From positions 11,575,758 through 11,639,757 of the forward strand of contig NC_069134.1 of assembly GCF_026914265.1 (NCBI RefSeq): a stretch of DNA of 64,000 bases. The letters run 5' to 3'. This DNA comes from Mya arenaria (taxonomy: Eukaryota > Mollusca > Bivalvia > Myida > Myidae). Both the position numbers and the translations under genes were made by a program. The notes below the pieces were generated by a model, which did no database searches, was not told where the DNA came from, and worked only from the letters and a program-made list of their open reading frames with translations. How positions within the stretch are numbered: the first letter of the stretch is position 1; each line of letters begins with the position of its first letter. Below are positions 24,555 to 34,924 of this stretch, one piece after another.

Positions 24555-27500
24555 TAATGTTTGACATATCTTGTTTATTTTTGGTAGCTAGTTTATCTTA
24601 GTGTACATATTCCCTTAGTCATTTAAACATATGTTACAAGCTTCCTTTTAAACTGCATACTTGAAACTCATGACATTTCCTGATAATATACTTAGGAAGA
24701 TTCATCTAAATATAGAGACACTGATAGATCAAGTTTGACGTATTCCTAGAACGACTTTCCCTTTCCATTTACTATTATCTATTGTCAAGACATAAAATTT
24801 ACCTGCACTTATAGAGATTCTGTCTGAGACCTGTCAGAATTCTTTTATATTAATGCCATTTATTTTCAATTAACAACAATATTTTCATACTTACCCGGCA
24901 TTATCGGAAGACTTACAAGTATAAAGCTTTCAAACCTTTCAAAATCAATCATGCAATTGACTTGTAAAATGGTGGTGTTGATTCTTAATGATTTTTGAGA
25001 AATATTGTGAGTTCTGACCACAATAACTGGATGAGAAAACTTACAAATCAGTCTCAATTTAATGGGATGGTAACGACAACGCGTTGATAATTAATATTGT
25101 TCTATTAAGGAATACCACATAGTGCCAAAGACACTTACTCTCAAGCTAAGAAAGGAAATGACTTGATGTTATAATGTGTGCGTTATTGAATTAAGCTAAG
25201 GAAATTCATGAAACATAAATCTCAACAATTTGTCTCGTTGAATCTTTTTTGTTTCCTTTTCCTCAGTGTTAAATGTAGCATGTATGCATTTGTACTGCTC
25301 TGATACTTGATAATGGTCAATTATTGGAGAGGGCAGCTTTCAACATGTACTAATTAATAAAACAAAGTGCCATAATATATCCATAAAAGTAGGTTTAGGA
25401 TTTATTACAGAACATTGGAGCAATACGCTTTATGTATTGATCTGATTTTGCACTATTGCAATTGTTTTAAGACATGTTAAAATGCTCTTATACATATTTA
25501 ATTGTTTGCGCTCAGTGAGATCGTTGAAACTGAGATTGATGCACATGTACCTGTTAAATTGCTTATTTAAACAAAACATAACATTGACTATAACTAAGTG
25601 TTATTAGTTAATTAAGGCGTGAATTTGTAGTTTCACATTTAAAATCTGTTTGTTTAGTATATTTTGAACAACGATGGTATGTAGTTCTCTATTTACCCCA
25701 TTTCTAGTAATATTTTTTGCAATAATTGTTATCAACAGTGTTGGAAAACATTTGTAAACTTGTAGCTTGCCAAGAATAAGATCAAAATACAACTGTAGGT
25801 ACATCTTCCCTGACAGAATGTAATTGGTTTTACAGCTATCTTGGCCCATCTTTGATGTTTTTCCACCGTGTGCTAGGATATGGCTGTTTTTCCGAGCTGT
25901 CTTTCAGTAGTCGGGATGTTTTTCATTGTTTCATGTCTTCTACAGCTCCTGTTATTCCAACATTTTTTGTGAACAATAATGAAATAAGCAAATGTTAGTG
26001 TTCTGTTTCAAATTCTTGCTGTTGTACTATCTTCAAAAGCGGAGATGAAATATTTATGGACATTATGCCAATTTTTCAATTTTCTAGCATGTTTGTAGAA
26101 ATTCTATCACTTCATCTAAATGCTGTTAAAATTGCAGAAATATCCTAAGATGGAATCATGTTTCTAAATTCATGAATATTTCCACTTAGAAAGACATTTT
26201 TCTGTTATATCTTGAAGAAAAGATGAACTGTTTACCCATGTACAAATGCTTCTCCCTAGAGGTGTGAATACCAGTTTTAATGGGGCAGCCGGAGTCTAGA
26301 CCTAGTGCAGTGTGTACAAATTGTTTCCCGCATTTTTTACCGGCCGGCCCGCGTACAACATTACCTCCAGCATTCTGGGAGACTGCTGGTGTCATTCAGT
26401 CGTGCTGATTATTTTGGTACGCTGACAGCAAGAATTCTAAATTGTTTACCTTTAATTCTTACAACAGGATGAGCAGTTTTTTTATGTTAACTAAATTTGC
26501 TTTAATTTTTTTGCCAATTACATCCACATATTTTTTTTGCTCTATTTTCTAGAAAAAATCACATGCTCAAAATGAAAAAAAATGGTCAATGTTAGATTTG
26601 ATATTTTTCTCATACATATAGCTGTTTCAGAGTTATACAATAGGCAGGTTATCTTATACTATTTAATTTTTCACTTGAAGTAGATGTTTATGTAAACTAA
26701 TTTAAAAATCTGATAACTGTATTGCTATCTGGAACTTGTTCATGTCAATTTCTTGTATTATAGGATGACCTTTGGCAATTAACTGTGGTTGAGATGTTTC
26801 ATATTTGAGGCATAAAGTGATATTTCAAGTGCTATTGTGATACAGATTTTGTTTATTCGAGTTCATACGGACAATCAACCGCCATTAATATATACGAAAA
26901 AATATCTCAACGGAAAACATTAAAATCATAAAACTCCATTGACTGGCAGGGACAGTGTGGTAAACAGATTTAGCAGTTTGCTATTATTTGAGTAATTACT
27001 CACAAATAGCTTGGATATAGCCCTATGATCAGCCAATTGTAGATAAATGAGCATTAGGCGCTGGAAAATCAGTTAGAAATCTGATTAAGACATTGTCGGG
27101 AGCCAGCAACCAACGGCAAAAATCTCATATTTTTCAAAACACTGTTGGATCCTTCAAAAACATCCAAAACTATTGGTATAAACAGAGAAAATGTTTTTAG
27201 AAGTGGTGACCCATCTCCAAACAGGATTTGTCTTTGATGAGCTGTAATGGTGCAGAAAATTATGTTTCTAGGTAGAAGTCATGTTCCCCTTGTAGGAACA
27301 GCAACACATACTTATCAACTGTGTGTGTGAATTGAGATCTAGTGGAGAAAGTCATTTTTCATTTGAACTCATTTTGCCACAGCAGAGCTATCAGTTATCA
27401 CAATAAATGTCCTTGTTTTGATTGAGTTAATGAGTGATTAGAATAGTTAAATGGTTTCTTTGGTATGTATTTTCCTGGTAGGAAGGCTGGCAAGTTTAGT

Positions 27501-29296
27501 ATGTCCCATGGGAACTTTTTTGAGCATACTTCTTTATTTGTCTAATATTCTTTTAAAATACATAAAATAGGTTATAGTGTGTGTGTTCTCTAAAATGATG
27601 TACTATATAGGTGGTACAATCATTGACTTTGAATAATATGGTAGTCCTGAAAAAATGACAAGACTATTTTTTGCAATAGTTATAATTTAAAGAAATGCAG
27701 AATCATTGCCAAAAAAACCCAGATATTTTTCTAATCATTGAAATAAATAATGGATAAGATAATACTAATTGTCAATTTATTATTTTACCTACATTATTTA
27801 TCTCTTATATAATACCAAGTAACATAAGTATTGTTGCAAAAAGTGAAAGGTTAATAATTCATAAGAACCATTTCACTGTAACCTGAATACCATTCACAAA
27901 TTAATCCTCCCCCGATACATTTTCTACATGCATGTTTTAAAAAAGTGCTAAAATCAAACCAACTAGAATTAAAGTATCTTTTGTCCTGGAAACAGCTTGT
28001 ATTTTTCTGTATTAATCTTTTCCTCATTTTGTCTTTATATGAAAGTATTTCTTTGCTTGACCACTATTGCCATGTTTTATGTATTTTATTCATCCATGTA
28101 TTTGTAATTGTATGCAAACTGGACACAAAAACAAACATGTTTTGATTGGAGTTGAACGATTAATAAGACACAGAATATTGTTCTTGTAATGTGTTATTAC
28201 AACAGATAAATGACTTCCTTGTTGTTTTCATGCTCATTGTTTCTCATAGACAAAACAGTTTGTCAGAAATGGTTATAGCTGTTTCCAAGGAAAAAAAATC
28301 AGCCTTATTTTAAATGATATGTTTGACACTGGTGCATAATTGTTTCTGTAGGGTAATTTTTCATGCTGTTTGTTGTGAAATTTAAAGTCAGTTGCTGACA
28401 ACAATCATCTTGAGATTTCACCTTCGCTGTGAATCTTCCATTGAGAGAGCATGTGCGTGGCAAAGGTACCATCTTTGGTAGAACCTGTACTTCAAATGCA
28501 CAAAATGCAGGTCAAACATTATAAAATTGTAGTTTTAGAAATTAATAAAATAGAACTTTGAATTAGTTGCTACCATATTGATAAGTCAGATTAACTTAAT
28601 TCAATGTCTCAAGGCTATTGGACTGTTTCGTTTGTTGAGGTTAGATTTTAAATGAATTTTAATGCTTTTTTAAATTATTGGAACAGTTGTCCCCCATTTT
28701 AATATGTCAGAGATTTTTTCTCCTTCATTTGAAGAGTTTTTGTGAGGTGGCTATTTGAACCTTATTGTGTCAGGCATCTGAAAACCACTTCCCATAACTG
28801 ACACTTGTTTCGAAACTTCTGTTGGTGAAATGTCATATGTACAGTTATATTATGAGAGATTATTTAACCTGACTCTTTATTCCAAGAAAGTTTGTTCTCA
28901 GTTTTATGATAGGAGCAAAGTTAAACGAAAATTCTACAAATTGCTGCATCTACTACTTCTGCCTGCCATTGTATTTATTTATAACATTGTACTAGTTTGT
29001 TCATGCACAACTTTTTGTAATTGATTTTCATGTCTGTTGTTGATTGCATGATGTATGATGAATTGAACTGTTGAATTGTTATATTTTATAATGAGAAAAA
29101 ACATTGTGTATAGGTTGTTTATATATAGATGTGATAGTTTTGCGCAAATGTTTTAACATTTATGCATGTTTATTTAATCTGTAATGTCATAATGTGAAAC
29201 TAACTTATCAGATTAAAGATATTATTATTATTATTACTATTATTATTATTAATATTATTAATTAGTATTAGTAATAATTATTAATATTATTATTAT

Positions 29297-29349
<53 letters not shown>

Positions 29350-32300
29350 ACATTAATAAAAAAAATATATTATACACTAAACATAAAATTATATATCATT
29401 TATTTACAAACTGTGTTATGTAAGTAAATCCATGTTGTCTATTTCAGAACGAATCTTGATGTCATTTTGGACCTGAATGCCTATGGTGACCTTAGTCCAG
29501 AAAGGTACATTATTTAAACGCTACTCTTAGTTTCTTAGTATTGGAAATACTATCAGAGTATTCATCATTTATAGAAGATTTTTAAACATAGGGTCCTTTG
29601 AATACAGATTCTATCACTCATTGATTGCCAAAAAGGAGCTGTTCTTGTTAGTATGAAAAAATGAGGCTGATAAGCCCTCTTTGTGTCGCCTGTAAATCAT
29701 GGTAGATTACAAGGGATTACTTTGTCCGATGTCACGGTCCGCATCCTTCTTTTGTTTCCGATCAATAACTTCTGAATAACTTCAGAGAATGTACTTATGG
29801 TATGCACATTGGTTATTGTCCGTAGATTACCTCTTTTGATTTTGAGGTTAGTTTGTCAAAGGTCAAGGTCATGGTGATAGGCACTCCTGAAAGGCAACAC
29901 ATCTGATTTCGAAATTCTGGTTTAGGTAAACCAGTAGACAAAGGACTTTTACTGACAATGAAATAAAATATATAATTTAAGGTATTTTGGGGTATGGGTT
30001 TTATGTTTTCATTTAAGTAACATGTTAGATATTATAATGATCTGAAATTATATATCTTTCTTTGTATGCATTTCGGTGAAATATCATGTTATTTTCACTG
30101 TTGTCATTTTAACTGCTGTGAGAATATCAATCTTATAGATTTTGTATTGTGTAATACTGTGCCAAGTTGAACATTATGAAATGACATCACAATGTTATCA
30201 TGGTTTATCGCGTGATTTTCGCAAATTAAAACAAAAAATATATCTATTTTTCCTAAATTGAAGCATAAAAGAAACAGAAAACTTGTTGAAGTTTTGTTTA
30301 AGATCAGTGTTTATTTCACTCTCAGGCGCGTAGGGAGAAAATTGACATTGGGGCCGCGGAAGGGGTGGGCCCGGGAGGGGTATCCCCTACCGTTGAGATT
30401 TTTCTCAATTCTAAGCATTGAAAGACTCAATTTCCAGTGAGTTCAGGTTTTATTTTCATGTTTTTATCCAATCCTTTTTCAGTTAAAATAGTTGATAGAT
30501 ATAGAACTATTATCCTTTAGTAGCATATATTCATATTTGCGGAGTCTCACAATGTATATTAAATTACAAATTAGCGCAGTTTACCTCTTCATAGTGAAGC
30601 CACGAGTGAATTTGGAACCATTGCGAGTTGAACGCCTTGTGTTCAGTTCTTTTCTAGTGCCAAAAGATCTCTTGGGGAATTTAAAAATTTTAGGTTGATT
30701 TTAAACGTCCAGTTTAAAGTCAAACCTTAAAAGAGATGAATTTAAAATAATCCATATTGCTGGCTATTTAATGACAGTTCTGTTTTAAATAGTAATTATA
30801 TATATATAGCGTCTTATATTGAACTACTGTTTTTGAAAGATCGAAAACGATACAAATAGATATTGATTTATTGCCTCTTCCTTAATACTCTGCCAACTTT
30901 TTCACGCCATTCAAACGCCAATTAGCAAGATGGTCACAGGTTTAATTATGACATGGTGACCTTTTTATTCAAAATCGTGTCAGACTGCTATTGATCTATA
31001 TGCGTGTAGCTTTATTTAAAATACGATTTTACGATCGGTATCAAATATTCGCGGCCCCCTGGCCGTTACTAGTGAGAATATTGGGGCCGCGGCCCCTGCG
31101 GCCCCAGCTCCTACGCGCCTGACTTTTGATCACAGAAACTTATATTTTCACTCACTAGGAAAAATAATACCTTCTGTGATCACTGGTGAAATACATTCAG
31201 ATCCCTGTTTTCCCTACTTTCAGCCTGGAGGAGACATTTAGAGACAGAGGTTTCAACACTACAGATACCCACAACATTGACAAGGTGTTGTTCTATCATT
31301 CACAATACACATTGTACACATTCCTCTTGTAATTTGAAATGAAAGTGAATTACTCGTGCATGTTATTTGTTTTATTGGAAGCAGATAATAAATATAATAA
31401 GTTCTATAATAGTTGAACAAAATCAGTTATGTTTTATATATAATTCATGACATTTTTTGTGCCAAATACATGATACATTAAATGAAAAATTAGATTTAGT
31501 TGTACTTGCAGTTTTAATACTTCTTGAATGTGCTCTATTTTTTTATTGAAACTTTGACATCTGTAATTCCTTATCTGCTATAAACATTTAGAATCAACAG
31601 TTCACAAATTGCACAAAAATTGCCACCATTGAATTTCTTGACACTTTATAAATGGTTGACATTTTAATTTACAGTTACCCATAATGCATGAAACAGACTG
31701 GGATTTGGTGTTTTATTGAGTCCCAGACTGTTTTTCAGGCATAAAATTAGTTCCAGTCTATTAGCTGCAGTACTTGCATAAACCTTTTAAATGTGAGTTT
31801 AATGATGGTGTTAACTGCCTCATGCTGACAGGGAGCAAAGCTTTCTGACAGAATAATTGCCCAATTCCCCCAATCTTCTCATATTTTGAAAACATAGAAA
31901 TTCTGGTCATTTTTCATGAAATCTATCAAAACAGATTTATTGCTCTTAGGGTCTGCTCTGATATTCTTGGCAAATGGCTAAGTAGAATAACAGTTTTCAT
32001 AACATTCATAAACATAGACAAACTATGCACTAGCAGTCAAGTCTCGGAGAAATGGGCATTAATTTTATGTTTTGGAATGGAGCATTACTAAAGGCATTTA
32101 AAAACATATTTAGACCATAACCTTTGTGTTAATTGATATACAGGTATGTAGGTGAGTAATCAGGCAAATACAATCTCTCTTCAATAGAATCATATTTGAG
32201 AAATATGAACTTTGTGCCAGTTTTTTGTGTGTGCTTGTTGAATAAATATGACTAGGAGGCTTGTTTTGATAATGCTTCAACTTCGTCAGCTCTTGATTTT

Positions 32301-33766
32301 AACTGGTGTAAAAAAAGGGAAAGGGAAAAATAAGTTACACTATTAAATGGTATTTTAGGTAAGTTGAAATTTGCCATAAAAACACTTTTAATATATACAT
32401 GAAGAATTTTTAAATCTTATGCCACAGATGTTGCTGCATGCCTTAAGAAAGATGTCCATTTATATTAATATAATATACTTGTAACCATTCTGTTTTTGTT
32501 CATACAGTCAGTGACGACCTTGACCTTGGAAGAGGAAGGTCGGGTGGACAAGGAAGCCCTTGATGTGTTCCTGCAGACCCTTCTATGGGAGAAATCTATG
32601 TTCAACTCTAGTAACCAGCCCATACAGCTCTACAGACTAAAGGTCATTCATTAAATTGTATTGCATAGTCCTTTATCATTAATGACCTTGACCTTGGAAA
32701 GGGAAAGATGTCAGAGCATGAAGGTACTATCTAATGAGCATGATTTAAAAAAGCATGGATTCAAATACATATTCAAATTTCTACTTCCTTGTATTATTAT
32801 TTTTTTCTATTAATTTTAGAATGGATTGTTCATAACTGCATTTGCCAAACTTAAAAGATAAAAAGAACTAATACAAAATTAAAAACAAAATAAGACAAAA
32901 AGACTACCTGTTACCTGTATGAGTTCTATCATTGGATCCTCTGTAAAGTTTTATAGATTTAACTGTCATTTAAAGAGAAAAGAATGCAAGTTAATGTTGT
33001 AGCCTTTGTGTTGTGAGTGTTGTGCCATTGTCATCATCATGCAAAAACTGTACCTTTTCCATAATGCAAACATAAATTGGTACACATGTTACACATATTC
33101 CTTTTGACAATGGGCTCATATGCAGAACCATGACTCTGGCAAACATATTTGGTGATATAATGCCCCTTTTATTGACAGTTGTTGACATTTGCATTGCTAT
33201 TTCTTCATTTAAGGGTGTTGTATGTACGTCAGAGAGTGAACCCCGTGTTGTTATCCAGGCAGTGCACGAACTCTATGACTCCCACCCAACCACGCCCTGG
33301 GGGTCGGGGGAAAGGAGGATCAATATTCTAGTTTTTATAGGTAAACATTGGTTGTGAATATTGAAGAGAAATGTTATGAGAATCAGAGTCATATACCCAT
33401 TATTGCACTCATTTCAAATGAATGAATGGGGTTGTACATATATGAAAACAACAGTTATTAGGTGCATTCCTTGGCATATGATTGGTTTATATTATAGATT
33501 TTATACTTCCTCCTAAAACATAGATTGCATTTTTTTTTTATTTAATAAAGTTTAATTTGATACAAATATTAAGTAACTAATTCACTTTGTAAGATAGAAG
33601 ATAAAGTGGACAGTTTGGTAAACTTACTTATTGATTTCACCGAACATCAGGATGCATTAATTTGTGGGCAGCATTTAAGTGTTTGCTTTTTCTCATTTCA
33701 GGCAAGAATCTGGACAGGGAAGTGCTTGAGAAGGGCTTTAAAAACTGCCTTATAGACCATACCTGA
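12081..33766 (+). CDS. ZNG1: ZNG1 (CBWD/COG0523) zinc-regulated GTPase metalloprotein activator, 14 exons, 359 aa
   Basis: Zinc metallochaperone GTPase; vertebrate ZNG1 transfers zinc to methionine aminopeptidase METAP1. Exons: 12081-12162, 14193-14279, 15012-15108, 20070-20161, 20740-20799, 21187-21224, 22113-22159, 23270-23356, 23680-23724, 29448-29504, 31224-31284, 32508-32642, 33214-33340, 33702-33766. All junctions are GT/AG, phases agree, and the total is 1080 nt including TGA. Motifs: Walker A GFLGAGKTT (25-33), metal-binding CLCC (83-86, in RNGCLCCSV), ETTGLADP (112-119), NKTD guanine specificity (179-182), and a CobW carboxy-terminal domain (about 252-340, with [10 protein letters not shown] and VHELYD). 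The amino-terminal interaction motif reads IPDLVP (8-13) where human has CPELVP. The amino terminus is about 30 residues shorter than in the human protein and the carboxy end stops soon after [14 protein letters not shown]. Introns are heavily loaded with transposons and minisatellites. A 5' UTR exon may exist upstream. Confidence 0.96.
12250..12640. repeat. diverged interspersed repeat, two tandem segments
   Basis: Within ZNG1 intron 1 two roughly 150-bp segments share GAAATTACCT, GATCAATAACTT-like sequence, CCAATCATCACCA and TTGG-TAGAATGTT. The same style of text (a disyllabic 'aataactt...caaa...catatcttgga' block) recurs at 19020-19260, 21300-21440 and 29690-29905, so this appears to be a decayed member of a family common in bivalve introns. 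No terminal repeats or coding capacity were seen. Confidence 0.5.
12943..14155. mobile_element. non-autonomous hAT-like DNA transposon, 1213 bp, perfect 8-bp target duplication
   Basis: The ends are inverted: the left begins GGGGCGATACTATTTCCCGG and the right, in reverse, GGGCGATACTATTTCCCGG. A perfect 8-bp duplication, TACATTTT, flanks it (12935-12942 and 14156-14163). Eight-base target duplications are typical of hAT transposons. Both subterminal regions carry repeated CCGGTCTC / GAGACCGG motifs, which could be transposase-binding sites. The interior is AT-rich with a run of 19 C (13327-13345) and no transposase. The right end lies only 37 bases before ZNG1 exon 2, so the element borders the branch-point region of intron 1. 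Confidence 0.85.
15618..16846. mobile_element. hAT-like DNA transposon relic, 1229 bp, with decayed transposase fragment
   Basis: Termini are TAGTGATGGGC and GCCCATCACTA. The flanking 8 bases are GGTGATAA (15610-15617) and GGTGATAT (16847-16854), matching at 7 of 8 positions, as expected of an aged hAT insertion. Subterminal DNA is crowded with ATCGATTATAATCG-like palindromes. Inside, about 16380-16510 reads as [20 protein letters not shown] followed by KVFSIIDQ, resembling the amino-terminal region of hAT transposases (a segment before the catalytic core), and the region near 15816 starts [13 protein letters not shown]. Stops interrupt both, so the copy is inactive. It sits in ZNG1 intron 3. 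Confidence 0.8.
17470..17756. other. intron 3 sequence with short inverted motifs, unassigned
   Basis: Contains CTTAAAGGCCTAGTTTAAGCC and, further on, AGATCGGAGATCTGATAAGAC. A reversed copy of the latter (GATCTCCAATCTGATAAGAC) lies at about 18984-19003, so a larger repeat into which the MITE at 17757 inserted is possible. No coding capacity. Confidence 0.3.
17757..18080. mobile_element. MITE, copy 1 (324 bp), PIF/Harbinger-like
   Basis: The element starts TGCACCAATCAATTGTAACC and ends with the inverted counterpart GTTACAATTGACTGGTGCA. It is flanked by TTA on both sides (17754-17756, 18081-18083); 3-bp TWA duplications are characteristic of PIF/Harbinger elements. The interior is GC-rich compared with the intron (GGGGATTTTACCCGGGG and similar). 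The short frames of 63-85 aa that cross it are not genes. Two relatives lie at 18874 and 34632. Confidence 0.8.
18465..18580 (+). mobile_element. tRNA-derived SINE-like fragment
   Basis: GTCTGCCTCTAACACAAGAA is followed by GTTGTGGGTTTGGTTTGATC, then CCCACCAGGGG. GGTTTGATCC matches the pol III B-box with one change, and a hydroxyl-anticodon-arm-like segment precedes it. This is the form of tRNA-related SINE heads. A clear A-box and an A-tail are missing, so it is probably a truncated old copy within ZNG1 intron 3. Confidence 0.5.
18874..18960. mobile_element. MITE, copy 2 (5' end only)
   Basis: TGCACCAGTCAATTGTAACC at the left end is the same terminus as copies 1 and 3, preceded by TAA (TWA target type). 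Homology fades after about 75-85 bases (CTAGGTCCAGGGGTGGGG), and a short duplicated stretch, GGGGTTCAGGGAAAATAG, appears twice, so the right end is lost or rearranged. Confidence 0.65.
19020..19700. repeat. diverged interspersed repeat copies
   Basis: Two successive blocks share GTTCGTGCG / GTTCATGCAT, AACAATTGGTTGTGAA / CACAATTGATTGTGAA and, at the end, CCTTGACCTTGACCTTTTGACC. This looks like the same intronic repeat family as at 23740-24375, decayed. The TGACCTTGACC text is the reverse of the AAGGTCAAGGTCA motif. No coding capacity. Confidence 0.5.
20162..22112. other. ZNG1 introns 4-6
   Basis: AT-rich intronic sequence around exons 5 and 6. A relic of the bivalve repeat family is visible at about 21300-21440 (TCTGTCCTTCTGTCCGTCTG followed by TCATATCTTGGAATGTACC). 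Nothing else was recognised. Confidence 0.5.
22378..23195. repeat. 29-bp minisatellite in ZNG1 intron 7 (about 28 units)
   Basis: Tandem units read TTATGCCCCTTGATTAAGTA then CTTGTTAAG. Point variants include GGCCC for GCCCC, TTAGG for TTAAG, and occasional 13-base contractions (near 22795). The array ends about 75 bases before ZNG1 exon 8. Units are in the same orientation and have no spacers. Length 29 is not a multiple of three, so no long frame results. Confidence 0.95.
23740..24375. repeat. interspersed bivalve-type repeat with ~110-bp internal units carrying palindromic GGTCAnnnTGACC sites
   Basis: Begins with TATGCCCCCCTTTGAAGAAG, passes through a GTCGGTCGGTAGGTCGGTCG microsatellite, then repeats a unit of roughly 110-120 bases four times: GAGTGATAACTCAACAATGC, CTGCACCCATGGCCCTCAAAC, TGACCCCTATTGATTT, and AAAGGTCAAGGTCACAGTGA. 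AGGTCACAGTGACCT occurs perfectly at 23948-23962 and 24219-24233, with one mismatch at 24084-24098. The short minus-strand frames here are repeat artefacts. It lies in ZNG1 intron 9 just after exon 9. Confidence 0.8.
24504..24552 (+). repeat. homopolymer run of 49 G
   Basis: An uninterrupted run of G follows CATGGCGCTCA and precedes CATAATG. The length may be imprecise in the assembly. Such a run can form G-quadruplexes in DNA and in the intron RNA, since it is on the sense strand of ZNG1. Confidence 0.95.
24553..29218. other. ZNG1 intron 9, bulk
   Basis: About 4.7 kb of AT-rich intron. I see no conserved frame longer than chance, no terminal repeats and no RNA gene. A small GC-rich patch, CCGGCCGGCCCGCGTAC, lies near 26340. 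Confidence 0.5.
29219..29349. repeat. ATT / AGT trinucleotide microsatellite
   Basis: A compound microsatellite: (ATT)n with interruptions, then a pure AGT run of about 20 units, ending about 100 bases before ZNG1 exon 10. Confidence 0.95.
29690..29905. repeat. interspersed bivalve-type repeat, single diverged copy
   Basis: Carries GGATTACTTTGTCCGATGTC, GATCAATAACTTCTGAATAA and TTGTCAAAGGTCAAGGTCAT. This is the same family as at 23740-24375 and 12250-12640, in ZNG1 intron 10. Confidence 0.6.
30323..31121. mobile_element. DNA transposon-like element with CAGGCGCGTAGG inverted ends, ~799 bp
   Basis: The left end is CAGGCGCGTAGGGAGAAAAT and the right end GCTCCTACGCGCCTG; the inverted termini agree over about 12 bases. 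Both subterminal regions contain GGGGCCGCGG-type GC-rich blocks unlike the AT-rich intron. An internal frame (30492-30698) reads through [20 protein letters not shown] but is not assignable. I could not find a convincing target-site duplication (flanks TTCACTCT and ACTTTTGA differ), so superfamily assignment is open. ZNG1 intron 10. Confidence 0.7.
31285..32507. other. ZNG1 intron 11
   Basis: 1.2 kb of AT-rich sequence; no feature recognised. Confidence 0.5.
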
Positions 33767-34631
33767 TGTTTGTTATCATTAGCGCTATGTTGGAATTTTA
33801 CTGTTATTTACTGCATTCTCTGTACCCTTCATAAACTCTTCTACTCAACCTGAAGTCTTTGTTATTTCTTTCATTGTAAGTCCTTTAAAGTTGAGATAAT
33901 TCCTAAGTAAAGACAATTGCAAAGTACACAATGTTCATGGATGTATACTTTGTTTTTTGATTCTACTGTCAAAGCAGAAACCTTGAAGCTTATTCCAAAT
34001 ATAGCCGGCATTAATGTTATTATATTAAATGGTCTAAATGATTTCAAAGAATCTTAAAGAAAACTTTTAAAAATGAAGCATAACCCACCCAATCATCGCC
34101 AATGTTTTCTGATGATCCTATGATGAAGCACGATTTTCTTTTAAACTCTGTTAGGCCTCATCGTGGTCTCTTCTAATGATGGTGATTGTCCAAGAAATGG
34201 ACAACGCTACATAGTACATACTACAAAACACTACAATGTGAATTTCAATATACATGTATTTATACATTCGTATTAAAATTTGTATTTCTATTGATAATAT
34301 GTTCATGTTTTAAAATAACTTAAAAGTTCTTAGTTGTTCTTAGATGCTCTTTTGGCAAGACCCTTTTTAAGATGAGGTATAGGGCTAAAATCTTATCAAA
34401 AGGGAACGCAAATTTTTTGAAATATGATAATCCCAACGGACCATGTTTGGTTCGTTATAAGCTATAGATGCCTCCGGAAATATTTACTCAGTCTCTTGTA
34501 CTTGATACTTCGACAAACAATTAATTAATATAACAATACTGCCAGTTTTAAACATTTTAATAGGCATTTGTACATGTCACATAGAGAAAGTGAATACGTT
34601 GCCGTACTTTCCATGAAGCCTGAAATAATAA
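33767..34631 (+). other. 3' flank / probable 3' UTR of ZNG1
   Basis: Follows the TGA at 33764-33766. The first poly(A)-signal-like hexamer I noticed is ATTAAA at 34024-34029; no canonical AATAAA was identified close by. No open frame of interest. Confidence 0.4.
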
Positions 34632-34921
34632 TGCACCAGTCAATTGTAATCCCCCCCCCCCCAGGTTCGGGGGTATGCCGGGGAAATGGGCCGCGCTTAC
34701 AGGTGGCCCCGCAGTGCCGGGTGAATGCGGTGGTTTTGTCTTCGCGCCAAAAATAGCGGGGAATGGGCCTTACCTAGCGTCCCTGGGGTGCGGAGGTATT
34801 TGGCGGGGATTTTACCAGCAGTTCGTCTCCGCAGGGCGGGGATTTTACCTGGGCTTGGCTGGACCGAAAGTCAAAGTCCCCGCTATTCCCCGGACCTTGG
34901 GGCCGTGGTAACACATGACTG
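34632..34921. mobile_element. MITE, copy 3 (~290 bp)
   Basis: Starts TGCACCAGTCAATTGTAATC and shares with copy 1 the internal blocks CGGGGGTAT-GCCGGGGAAA, GAATGCGGTGGTTTTGTCTT, CAGCAGTTCGTCTCCGCAGG and GAAAGTCAAAGTCCCCGC. The right end (GTGGTAACACATGACTG) has lost the last bases of the inverted terminus. TAA flanks both sides (34629-34631 and 34922-34924). A 14-C run replaces the start of the GC-rich interior. Predicted peptides of 62-78 aa across it are transposon sequence. Confidence 0.8.
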
Positions 34922-34924
34922 TAA

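Noticed and set aside
24386..24601. Frame encoding a polyglycine stretch
   Set aside because: Produced by the 49-G homopolymer; flanking residues are repeat and intron sequence.
30323..31121. Clear hAT assignment for the CAGGCGCGTAGG element
   Set aside because: The flanking 8 bases do not match, so the superfamily was left open.
33130..33357. 75-aa plus frame starting [11 protein letters not shown] as a separate gene
   Set aside because: Its distal part is ZNG1 exon 13 (33214-33340); the proximal part is intron 12 sequence read through.
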